Shown here piece by piece: positions 1-6,883 of a DNA stretch of 64,000 nucleotides. A model generated the notes under the pieces. That model had not been told where the DNA came from. It did not search any database and saw nothing but the letters and a program-made list of their open reading frames with translations. The position numbers and the translations under genes were made by a program. Source of the DNA: Pseudomonadota bacterium (GTDB lineage: Bacteria; Pseudomonadota; Gammaproteobacteria; Steroidobacterales; Steroidobacteraceae). Position 1 is the first letter of the stretch, and every line of letters starts with the position of its first letter. The stretch covers positions 248,001 to 312,000 of the forward strand of contig JADJXW010000002.1 in NCBI GenBank assembly GCA_016720075.1. Direction: 5' to 3'.

Positions 1-403
1 CCGCGCGCTCCATCTCGCGCACCGCGCGCTGCGGGGAATGAGGGGCGAAGCTTGCCAGTCCCGCAAAGCGCCGTGGATGGCGGGCGATGACTTCGGCGAG
101 CCTGTCGTTGGCGACGCGGGCCAGTTCGGTTGCAGTGTCGGCATCGAACATCTGCACGCCGGGTGCGGTCAGCGAGAGCACCTGCATGTCGACACCGTTG
201 GCATCCATGTCGCGCAGGCGCTCGTCTTCTATATCGAGCAGCGGCGCGAGGAATTGCGCCTGGTAACCGGCGCCGTCGCCGTAGATGTTCCGCACCAGCA
301 TCATGTCGATGTTCTGCGCGCCGGTGCGGCTCTCGCACAGCTTGCGCAGCGCGTGCGCGATCTCGGGAATGGAAAACGCTTCTTCGGTCGCGATGCGACG
401 CAT
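1..403 (-). CDS. Amidohydrolase-2 family protein, N-terminal part (runs off the window)
   Basis: Only the first 134 or so residues are present; the gene continues beyond base 1. The start is ATG at 403, one base after the stop of the upstream esterase. The product begins MRRIATEEAFSIPE, and the EEAF segment and the later IEDERLRDMDANGVDMQVLS segment are typical of the metal-dependent amidohydrolase-2 group that includes gamma-resorcylate, 5-carboxyvanillate and related decarboxylases. The family uses a TIM barrel with a divalent metal; the first Glu of the EEAF segment replaces the usual HxH motif in many members. It is the last visible gene of the minus-strand molybdenum-hydroxylase operon, so an acid made by that oxidase could be its substrate, but this is inference. 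Confidence 0.8.
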   Translation of the reverse strand, partial: MRRIATEEAFSIPEIAHALRKLCESRTGAQNIDMMLVRNIYGDGAGYQAQFLAPLLDIEDERLRDMDANGVDMQVLSLTAPGVQMFDADTATELARVANDRLAEVIARHPRRFAGLASFAPHSPQRAVREMERA

Positions 404-404
404 G

Positions 405-1109
405 CTATTGCCCCGTGGGTGGATCCAGCGCGAGGTGATACTTCAGCCAGGCGGCGATATCGAATATTTCCGGCCGGCACAGGTTGTGCCCCATGGAATA
501 GGCACGCCATTCAACGGGCAGGCCAGCGGCGAGCAGCGCGTCGCGCGACAATTCGCCGAACGCCGGCAGCACGACCACATCCTCACGACCATGGCACATC
601 AGGATGGGCGTTGCGCGATTCGCGCCGACGGCCTCGGCCGCCAGCCGGTCGCGCAGCGGCAGGTAGCAGGACAGCGCGATGATGCCCGCGAGCCGCTCCG
701 CATGCCGCAGGCCAACATGCAGCGCGGTGGCACCGCCCTGCGAGAACCCGGCCAGCACGATGCGCCGCGCCTCGATGCCCTGCGCGCGCTCGACCGCGAT
801 GTAGGACTCGATGCGCTCGCGCGTTGTCTGCAGGCCCGCCTCGTCGTCACGGCCTTCGGGAGTGAGGTCGCGAATGTCGTACCAGGCGCGCATCGCGTAG
901 CCGGCATTGACGGTAACCGGCCGGACATCGGCATGGGGAAATACGAACCGCACGCGCGCGTTGCCGGGCAGGTTCAGTTCGGGCACCAGCGGCACGAAAT
1001 CGAATCCGTCGGCGCCCAGGCCGTGCATCCAGATCACCGCCGCGTCGGCGGGACCGGCAGCCGGCGACATCACCACCGCGTCTTCGCGTTCGGTCGTGGT
1101 CGTGCGCAA
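405..1109 (-). CDS. Phospholipase/carboxylesterase-family alpha/beta hydrolase
   Basis: 234 residues if translation starts at TTG 1109; an in-frame ATG at residue 14 is an alternative, and neither has a clear ribosome site. An oxyanion-type HGLG motif lies near residue 29, the nucleophile elbow GFSQGG near residue 123, then an acid in HGREDVV and the histidine in MGHNLC. This is the layout of the small esterase group that includes Pseudomonas carboxylesterase II and acyl-protein thioesterase. No signal peptide is seen, so it is probably cytoplasmic. It follows the 129-residue protein by four bases and precedes the amidohydrolase by one base, so all three are very likely cotranscribed. The natural substrate is not evident. 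Confidence 0.88.
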   Translation of the reverse strand: MRTTTTEREDAVVMSPAAGPADAAVIWMHGLGADGFDFVPLVPELNLPGNARVRFVFPHADVRPVTVNAGYAMRAWYDIRDLTPEGRDDEAGLQTTRERIESYIAVERAQGIEARRIVLAGFSQGGATALHVGLRHAERLAGIIALSCYLPLRDRLAAEAVGANRATPILMCHGREDVVVLPAFGELSRDALLAAGLPVEWRAYSMGHNLCRPEIFDIAAWLKYHLALDPPTGQ

Positions 1110-1113
1110 GGCT

Positions 1114-1503
1114 TCAGCCCCGCGCGGGCGATTTCAGCGCCTGCTCGACCAGGAACAGGTCGGTGAGCAGCGCGCGCACATGGACCGAGGCATTGAAGTT
1201 GTCGACCAGCAGCGAGGCGATGCGCTCGCGACCCAGCACCAGGCCGATGGCGCCGCGCGCCACCAGCACGTCGCGCTCGACGGCGTCGGTGAAATCGCGG
1301 GTTCCGGTGGGGACCGGCGCATCAGCAAAGGCCGCGCGCAGCGAACCCTGCATGCCCGTCAGAGCTTCGTGCATGCGCGCCAGCGTGTCGCGCAGCTCGG
1401 TGCCGGCATCGTCCTGCCTGCCCTGCGCGGCATAGGCGAGCAGATATTCGTAGCCACGCTCGATGACGTCGATGCGCTGCCCGAGCAGCAGGGCTTCACT
1501 CAC
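1114..1503 (-). CDS. Hypothetical helical protein in the molybdenum-hydroxylase operon
   Basis: 129 residues, GTG start at 1503, overlapping the end of the cytochrome b gene by eight bases. I do not recognise the family. The sequence is almost wholly helical by composition, with no signal peptide, no membrane segment and no cysteines. Acidic and basic residues alternate with leucines in a pattern expected of a small helical bundle. The tight coupling to the cytochrome b gene upstream and the esterase downstream suggests a helper or assembly role, such as a chaperone for the molybdoenzyme, but nothing in the sequence proves this. Coding is supported by the operon spacing and codon bias rather than by homology. 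Confidence 0.65.
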   Translation of the reverse strand: MSEALLLGQRIDVIERGYEYLLAYAAQGRQDDAGTELRDTLARMHEALTGMQGSLRAAFADAPVPTGTRDFTDAVERDVLVARGAIGLVLGRERIASLLVDNFNASVHVRALLTDLFLVEQALKSPARG

Positions 1504-2086
1504 CGCGGTCCACCCTGTTCAGATCATGCTCCCGGGCCAGATCGGAGCGGGAGATGAAGCCCTTCGTCATGGCGCGCAGGTAGGCGCGCTTCTCCGGAAG
1601 GATGGCGAAGTACACATGCACCAGCACAAGGAACACCGACAGCAGCGCAGCCAGGTCGTGCAGCAGCGTGATGATTCCCCACGAGGCCATGGAACGCACG
1701 TAGGGGTCGCGCTCCAGGAAGGGCACGCCGGCCTTGCGCAGCAGCAGCAGGCCCGTGACGATTGCGACCAGCACCGCCACCGTCCAGGCCTGGTGCATGA
1801 GCTTCTGGGCCAGTGTGTACTTGCCGGCGCCGCCCGCCTTGAGGTCGGAGGGCTTGATCATGATGCCGCGCGGCTTCTGCCAGAACAGCGCGCGCAGCAC
1901 ATGCAGCGCGATGATCACCGTGAGCAGCAGCCCCGAAACCCAGTGCACGCCGTACCAGGCGAAGCGCACGCCCAGCATTGGCAGCAGGCTCGTGGCCAGC
2001 AGCACCAGCATGATGGCGGCCATGACCCAGTGGAACGCGCGGTCGATGCCGGCATGGCGGATGATTTTCTGGTTGTCGCTGGCCAT
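1496..2086 (-). CDS. Cytochrome b561-type membrane subunit (formate dehydrogenase gamma-like)
   Basis: 196 residues from ATG 2086; the longer open frame upstream is rejected because it overlaps the 51-residue gene. Four hydrophobic helices are visible (about residues 13-35, 45-62, 100-118 and 135-160). Histidines sit inside or at the ends of them: the HW pair of RAFHWVMAA, GVHWVSG, IALHVLRAL, LMHQAW and LHDLAALLSVFLVLVHVYFA. This is the pattern of dihaem cytochromes b that pass electrons to the quinone pool, as in the gamma subunit of formate dehydrogenase. It lies directly downstream of a Tat-exported molybdenum hydroxylase and its FAD subunit, so it is the likely membrane anchor and electron acceptor of that enzyme. 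Most PaoABC-type systems lack such a partner. Confidence 0.85.
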   Translation of the reverse strand: MASDNQKIIRHAGIDRAFHWVMAAIMLVLLATSLLPMLGVRFAWYGVHWVSGLLLTVIIALHVLRALFWQKPRGIMIKPSDLKAGGAGKYTLAQKLMHQAWTVAVLVAIVTGLLLLRKAGVPFLERDPYVRSMASWGIITLLHDLAALLSVFLVLVHVYFAILPEKRAYLRAMTKGFISRSDLAREHDLNRVDRGE

Positions 2087-2088
2087 CT

Positions 2089-2244
2089 TCAGCCCCCGCC
2101 CTTGCCGCGCCGCAGGGCGCGCACCACCAGGTGCACCACGATGACCGCGATGCCGGCCCAGAACGCCACCGGGAGCAGATCCCACGAGGCCCCGTCAATG
2201 ATGCGGTTGCCGTATGAATCGTGTCCGAATCGCAGCAGGTTCAT
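2089..2244 (-). CDS. Small single-span membrane protein (51 aa), probable subunit of the oxidoreductase complex
   Basis: A short gene of 51 codons plus stop. ATG at 2244 overlaps the stop of the FAD subunit in an ATGA junction, and its TGA stop lies two bases before the ATG of the cytochrome b gene. The product begins MNLLRFGHDSYGNRIIDG, has one hydrophobic helix with the core LLPVAFWAGIAVIVVHLVV, and ends in a basic and glycine tail, RALRRGKGGG. A polar start, one helix and a basic end suggest an N-out, C-in (periplasm to cytoplasm) anchor. The translational coupling on both sides strongly supports that it is a real gene. A histidine in the helix might bind haem. I know no named family for it. 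Confidence 0.7.
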   Translation of the reverse strand: MNLLRFGHDSYGNRIIDGASWDLLPVAFWAGIAVIVVHLVVRALRRGKGGG

Positions 2245-3245
2245 GTGGAGGCACCCCCCGCGCCCTTGATCGCCCGCCGCACCAGGTTCGACAGCAGCGG
2301 GATCTTGAAGCCATTGAAGTTCAGCGGCTGCGCGCCTTCCACGGCGGCGACCGCGGCGCGCTCGATGTCATCGTCATTGCGCGTCTTGCCGATGATGGCG
2401 CTTTCCGCGGCCTCGAGGCGCCACGGTACGCAGGCCGCGGCGCCACATACCAGGCGCGCGTCGCGGATGGTCTCGCCTTCCATTTTCAGCGCAACGGAAA
2501 GGCTCAGCAGCGCGAAATCCCAGGCTGCGCGATCGGCCACCTTCTCGAAATAGAAGGCGCTCTTCGCCCAGGTGCCGGGAATGCGCACGGCAGTTAGGAT
2601 TTCACCAGGCTCGATCACCGTCATGCGCTGGATGTTCACGTCCGGGCCCACGAAGAACCGTGCGGCCGGAACGACCCGCTCACCGCCCTTGCTGCGGATC
2701 ACCATGCTGGCATCGAGCGCGGTCAATGCGTTGGCCGTATCCGACGGCGTGACCGCGACGCAGCGGCTGGCGCCGAACACGGCGTGCTCGCGGTTCTGGC
2801 CCTCGGGCGTATCCGCGTAGCACATGTTGCCGCCCGCGCGATAACAGTCCACGCCGCCGCGGTAATACCAGCACCGGGTGTCCTGGCAGAGATTGCCTCC
2901 CAGCGTGCCAGCATTGCGGATCTGCGGGCTGGCCACGCGACCAGCCGCGGTGGCCAGCAGGCCGTAGCGCTCGCGGACCAGCGGATCGTCCTGCACGTCG
3001 GTCAGCGTCGTGAGCGCGCCGATCTGGATGCCTCCATCGGTCTCGCGCACGCCCTTCAGTTCGGCGATGCCGGAAAGATCGACCACCGCGCGGGTGCGTC
3101 GCGTGCGGTTCTTCAGCCAGTCCCAGCTGTCCTGCCCACCGGCCACCAGCCAGCCTTCGGGTCCCAGGCGGTCCGCCAGATCGAGCGCATTGTCCAGCGT
3201 GTCGGGCTGGTACAGGTCGAAGAGCGGCATCATGTCGCGCAGCAT
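2241..3245 (-). CDS. FAD-binding subunit of periplasmic xanthine-dehydrogenase-family aldehyde oxidoreductase (PaoB/YagS-like)
   Basis: 334 residues with an N-terminal FAD-binding domain (to about 225) and a CO-dehydrogenase flavoprotein C-terminal domain (about 235-330). The FAD motif AGGQDSW is near residue 35 and the second, GTLGGNLCQ, near 113. Cys120, Cys125, Cys134 and Cys142 form an inserted cluster motif like the extra [4Fe-4S] site of E. coli PaoB. No signal peptide is present, as expected if it is carried through the Tat system with the iron-sulfur partner. An AAGGGAA ribosome site supports ATG 3245. It starts 12 bases after the molybdenum subunit and overlaps the 51-residue membrane gene. 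It would pass electrons from the molybdenum centre and [2Fe-2S] clusters to FAD. Confidence 0.92.
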   Translation of the reverse strand: MLRDMMPLFDLYQPDTLDNALDLADRLGPEGWLVAGGQDSWDWLKNRTRRTRAVVDLSGIAELKGVRETDGGIQIGALTTLTDVQDDPLVRERYGLLATAAGRVASPQIRNAGTLGGNLCQDTRCWYYRGGVDCYRAGGNMCYADTPEGQNREHAVFGASRCVAVTPSDTANALTALDASMVIRSKGGERVVPAARFFVGPDVNIQRMTVIEPGEILTAVRIPGTWAKSAFYFEKVADRAAWDFALLSLSVALKMEGETIRDARLVCGAAACVPWRLEAAESAIIGKTRNDDDIERAAVAAVEGAQPLNFNGFKIPLLSNLVRRAIKGAGGAST

Positions 3246-3257
3246 GCTTCGTTCCCT

Positions 3258-5657
3258 TTACTGGCAGTTGACCTGCAGCGGGCCATGCGGATGCGGCCGC
3301 CCTGCAAGCTGGTTGAGGATCATGTCGGGCACCACCGGTGTGCGATTGAACACATGGCCGCCGATCGCCTCTGAAAGCGCGCACAGCACCGCCGCGGTCG
3401 CGCAGCCCAGCAGCGGCTCGCCGATGCCCTTGGTGCCCAGCGGGCTGGAGGGATCGGGCAGGTCCACCGCGTCGGTGCGAAAGCGCAGCGCCACATCGCC
3501 ATAGGTGGGCGGCTTGGCCTGGTAGAACCCCACGCTGGCCGGCAGGCCATTCTGCGGGTCGTAGACGATGCGCTCGAGCGCCGCGACACCGAAGCCCTGC
3601 ACCGCGCCGCTCTTGATCTGCGTTTCAAGGCCCGCCGGGTGGATCACGGTGCCGCAATCGGCCACGCCCATGTAGTCGAGGATGACGTGCTTGCCGGTTT
3701 CAAGATCAAGCTCGATCTCGACGAAGGCCGCGGCGAACGCCGCCGGCGCGCCCGTCAGCGGCAGGTTGTCCTTGGCCACGCCCACCAGGCCGGTGCCGGC
3801 AATGGCCGTTGCGGAGGTCTGCGTCATCGGGTTGATGTCCTTGGGCAGTTCGTGGCCATCGTACTTGCCGCCCATCTGGATGGCCCGCTGCGCCGCCTCG
3901 CCATAGGTCATGCCCGTTCCCGGACTGCCCTTGCGGAAGACGCGCCGGCCATCGATGTCGTACTGCTCGGGCGAACCGCCAAAGCGACGCGCCGCGATTT
4001 CCTTGAGCTTGGCCAGTGCGTCCATGGCCGCGACGTAATTCGTGCGCGCCATCGTGAAGTTGGTGTTGCTGCCGAACTGGCCGATGTTCCACGGCAGGTG
4101 GCGACGCGAATCGCCGCGCTCGATGATCACATCGTCCCAGTTCAGCTTCAGCACCTCGGCTGCGATGCGCGAAGTGCTGGAATGCGAGAACGTGCCCAGG
4201 TTGCCCACGCCGGTATGGATATGCACCTTGCCGGTGGGCAGGATGCGCATCAGGCCGTCGAACCCACTGAAGCCGGCGGGATGGAAGGCCTGGCAGATGG
4301 CCACGGCCGTCACCTTGCTGCCGTTCTTGCGGCCATGGCGCGCCAGGCGCTCCTGCCAGCCGAACTTCGCGGCGCCCTTCTCGAGCGCCTCCTTGATGTA
4401 GCAGCTGGAGACCGTCGCGCGCTTGGCGCCGAAGGCCGCCTGGTGCCCGCCGGCGTTCTTCAGCCGGATGGCCAGGCGATCGACCTTCAGTTCGCGCGCG
4501 GCCTTGTCGAGCAGCGGCTCCATGATGTGCGCGATCTGGTTGTAGCCCGGTCCGCGCTGCGCGCTGCGGATGATGGAATTGGCGTACACCGGCATGCCGC
4601 GCCAGCGCATGGCCTCGGGCTGGTACAGGATCGAAAGCCCGTCGGCGGCGTTGCGGAAATCGAAGAAGCTCTGGCAGGCGCCGTTTTCCTGGATCACGTA
4701 GAGGTCGGCGGCCAGCAGCTTGCCGTCCTCGGCAAAGCCCAGCTTCACCTGGCCCTGGAATCCCAGCCGCGCGGAGCCGTTGTAGTACTCCTCGGCACGG
4801 CTGATGCGCATCATCACCGGGCGGTTGATCTTGCGCGACAGCAGCGCAGGCAGCGCCTGCAGCGGATAGGCGCCGCCCTTGGAGCCGAAGCCACCACCGC
4901 AGTATTCGGCCACGAGCACCAGGTCAGACGGCGGGATGCCAATCATGCCGGCCAGCGCGGGCGCGATGAACGACTGGCTCTGCGACGACACATGCAGGAT
5001 GCACTTGCCGTTCTGCCAGTAGGCCATGGCCGTGCGCGGCTCCATGCTGTGGTGCGAGTTGCTGGCATGCACGAAGGTTTCGTCGAGAACCAGCTTGCAG
5101 CGCGCGAAAGTGGCGTCGAGGTCGCCGTATTCCCATTCCTGCGCCGCCTTGCCCGCGGGCATGCGGCTGCCGGCGTTGTCGAAATCCTCTTTCGTCCACT
5201 TCAGCGTCTGGAACTTCACGCCGGCCGCGCCGACATTGCCGTCGGTCCGCGCATCGTGCGCATCGGGATGCAGGCTCGCCAGCGGATCGACATGGAAGGG
5301 CAGCGGTTCGAACTCGATGCGCACCTTCTCGATGGCATCCTGGGCGGTGGTTTCGTCTTCCGCCGCCACGAGCATGATGGGCGCGCCGACGTAGCCGGGC
5401 TCCATCGTCAGCAGCGGGATATCCGGCGCATCGGGATTCTTTACATCCTCGGGCAGCAGCACGCCGACCACGCCGGGGATCTTCAGCGCCTCGGACACGT
5501 CGATGCTCTTCACGCGCGCGTGCGGATAGGGGCTCGACAGCAGCCGCGCGAACACCATGCCCTCGGCGCGGAAATCCTCGGCGTACTTGGCTTCGCCGGT
5601 GACCTTGGCCACCACGTCGTGCGGCAGGAAATCCTTGCCGAGAAGCTTATGCGCCAT
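3258..5657 (-). CDS. Molybdenum-cofactor-binding large subunit, xanthine dehydrogenase family (PaoC/YagR-like)
   Basis: 799 residues, the usual length for the catalytic subunit of three-subunit aldehyde or xanthine oxidoreductases. The N-terminal a/b hammerhead domain begins HDVVAKVTGEAKYAEDFR. A glycine-rich cofactor loop, EYCGGGFGSKGG, is near residue 250, and the AQRGPGYNQ segment near 365. The catalytic glutamate is Glu747 in GTKGIGEPLLG. No signal peptide is seen; export as a complex with the Tat-tagged small subunit is expected. It overlaps the end of the small-subunit gene by 11 bases. The enzyme would oxidise an aldehyde or N-heterocycle in the periplasm. The downstream amidohydrolase and esterase hint at aromatic substrates, but the exact one cannot be read from sequence. 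Confidence 0.95.
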   Translation of the reverse strand: MAHKLLGKDFLPHDVVAKVTGEAKYAEDFRAEGMVFARLLSSPYPHARVKSIDVSEALKIPGVVGVLLPEDVKNPDAPDIPLLTMEPGYVGAPIMLVAAEDETTAQDAIEKVRIEFEPLPFHVDPLASLHPDAHDARTDGNVGAAGVKFQTLKWTKEDFDNAGSRMPAGKAAQEWEYGDLDATFARCKLVLDETFVHASNSHHSMEPRTAMAYWQNGKCILHVSSQSQSFIAPALAGMIGIPPSDLVLVAEYCGGGFGSKGGAYPLQALPALLSRKINRPVMMRISRAEEYYNGSARLGFQGQVKLGFAEDGKLLAADLYVIQENGACQSFFDFRNAADGLSILYQPEAMRWRGMPVYANSIIRSAQRGPGYNQIAHIMEPLLDKAARELKVDRLAIRLKNAGGHQAAFGAKRATVSSCYIKEALEKGAAKFGWQERLARHGRKNGSKVTAVAICQAFHPAGFSGFDGLMRILPTGKVHIHTGVGNLGTFSHSSTSRIAAEVLKLNWDDVIIERGDSRRHLPWNIGQFGSNTNFTMARTNYVAAMDALAKLKEIAARRFGGSPEQYDIDGRRVFRKGSPGTGMTYGEAAQRAIQMGGKYDGHELPKDINPMTQTSATAIAGTGLVGVAKDNLPLTGAPAAFAAAFVEIELDLETGKHVILDYMGVADCGTVIHPAGLETQIKSGAVQGFGVAALERIVYDPQNGLPASVGFYQAKPPTYGDVALRFRTDAVDLPDPSSPLGTKGIGEPLLGCATAAVLCALSEAIGGHVFNRTPVVPDMILNQLAGRPHPHGPLQVNCQ

Positions 5658-6297
5658 GGTGGATCTCCGCCGTGTTGCCGGCCGCGCGCATGATGGCGTT
5701 CAGGTAGTTGTCGTAGGCGCCGCAGCGGCACAGGTTGCCGGACATGGCATGCCGCGCTTCCTCGCGCGTGGGCCTGGGGTTCTTCTGCAGCAGCGCCACC
5801 GCCGCCACCACCTGGCCCGGCGTGCAGAAGCCGCATTGCGGGCCCAGCTCGTCGACGAAGGCCTGCTGCACCGGATGCAGCTCGCCATTCGGGCCGCGCA
5901 GGCCCTCGATGGTGGTGACCTTGCGGTTGCGCACGCTGTGGGTGAGCGTGGAGCAGGAGTAGTACGTGGTGCCCTCGATCATCACGGTGCAGGCGCCGCA
6001 CTCGGCCCGATCGCAGCTGAGCTTGGTGCCCGTGAGGCCGAGCTTGTAGCGCAGCGTCATGGCCAGGGTTTCCTGCGGCAGCACATCGACGCGGCGCAAC
6101 TGGCCGTTGACGTTCAGCGAGATGAGCCGCTCGACCGAGCCGGCAACCGTGCCGGGCCGGGGGCTGCAGCCCGCGAGGCCGCCCATGACGAAACTTGCCG
6201 AGGAGGCCACCGCTCCGGAGGCAATCACGCGCTTGATGAACTCCCGGCGCGAAACACGCCGTGCTTCCATCTCGGCGTTGATGCTCGTATCGCTCAT
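5647..6297 (-). CDS. Tat-exported [2Fe-2S] subunit of molybdenum aldehyde oxidoreductase (PaoA/YagT-like)
   Basis: 216 residues. A twin-arginine signal VSRREFIKR (residues 15-23) is followed by a hydrophobic stretch ending in GGLAGC; Cys44 also makes a weak lipobox. The plant-ferredoxin-type cluster uses Cys95, Cys100, Cys103 and Cys115. The helical second cluster uses the CGFCTPGQ and CRCGAY motifs near residues 155 and 190. This is the first gene of the minus-strand operon, and it would carry the whole folded complex into the periplasm. It is divergent from a second molybdenum hydroxylase, with 91 bases between the two start codons. The order small, large, FAD differs from E. coli paoABC, which is small, FAD, large. 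Confidence 0.93.
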   Translation of the reverse strand: MSDTSINAEMEARRVSRREFIKRVIASGAVASSASFVMGGLAGCSPRPGTVAGSVERLISLNVNGQLRRVDVLPQETLAMTLRYKLGLTGTKLSCDRAECGACTVMIEGTTYYSCSTLTHSVRNRKVTTIEGLRGPNGELHPVQQAFVDELGPQCGFCTPGQVVAAVALLQKNPRPTREEARHAMSGNLCRCGAYDNYLNAIMRAAGNTAEIHHGA

Positions 6298-6376
6298 GTA
6301 TCCCCCTTGAAGCAGCGTCCGGAAGCGTACTTGGGACCTGTGGCAGCGGCAAGGGGCCGGCCGTCTGGAGCCGCGC

Positions 6377-6382
6377 TAGACT
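6377..6382 (+). promoter_or_regulatory. TAGACT -10-like box six bases before the start codon (possible leaderless transcript)
   Basis: TAGACT ends six bases before ATG 6389, so transcription would begin at or next to the start codon. No ribosome-binding site is present in the usual window; the nearest GGAG is about 18 bases upstream. No convincing -35 box is visible at 17 bp spacing, so confidence is limited. Confidence 0.35.
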
Positions 6383-6388
6383 GTCGGC

Positions 6389-6883
6389 ATGGCACAGCAG
6401 CGCTTTACCCTGATCGTCAACGGCCAGACGCACGTGATCGACGCCGATGGCCAGACTCCCCTGCTCTACATCCTGCAGAACGACCTGGCGCTGCGCGGAG
6501 CGCGCTTCGGCTGCGGCCTCGCCCAGTGCGGGTCCTGCTCGGTGCTGGTGGATGACCGCGAGGTGCGCGCCTGCATCACGCCGCTGGCCGCGGTGGCGGG
6601 CCGCGCCATCACCACGCTCGAGGGGGTGGCCGCGTGGCATGCGCGGCGACGCGATCTGGCGAGGGTCCCGGACATGCATCCGGTGCAACAGGCGCTGCTC
6701 GAGGCCGAGGCGCCGCAGTGTGGCTACTGCATGAACGGCATCGTCATGAAAAGCGCCGAGCTGCTGGACCAGAATCCGCAGCCCACCGAGGAACAGATAC
6801 GCGCCGCGCTGGCCGGTCACCTGTGCCGCTGCGGCACCTACCCTTCTATCCTGCGCGCCGTGCAGAAGGCGGCCAGGACATGA
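6389..6883 (+). CDS. [2Fe-2S] small subunit of two-component molybdenum hydroxylase (IorA/NicA-like)
   Basis: 164 residues, a full two-cluster small subunit. The N-terminal ferredoxin-like cluster uses Cys42, Cys47, Cys50 and Cys62; the C-terminal helical cluster uses CGYCMNG and LCRCGTY. No signal peptide is present. The gene overlaps the large subunit by four bases (ATGA), and this pair without an FAD subunit is the arrangement of isoquinoline 1-oxidoreductase and related enzymes, which hand electrons to a cytochrome c or membrane carrier rather than to NAD. The large subunit carries the export signal. The start ATG 6389 has no ribosome site and follows a TAGACT box, so the message may be leaderless. 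Confidence 0.92.
   Translation: MAQQRFTLIVNGQTHVIDADGQTPLLYILQNDLALRGARFGCGLAQCGSCSVLVDDREVRACITPLAAVAGRAITTLEGVAAWHARRRDLARVPDMHPVQQALLEAEAPQCGYCMNGIVMKSAELLDQNPQPTEEQIRAALAGHLCRCGTYPSILRAVQKAART

Noticed and set aside
3639..5693. 684-codon plus-strand open frame opposite the molybdenum large subunit
   Set aside because: It is antisense to a gene with full family motifs; in GC-rich DNA the opposite strand often stays open. Its product has no recognisable domain.
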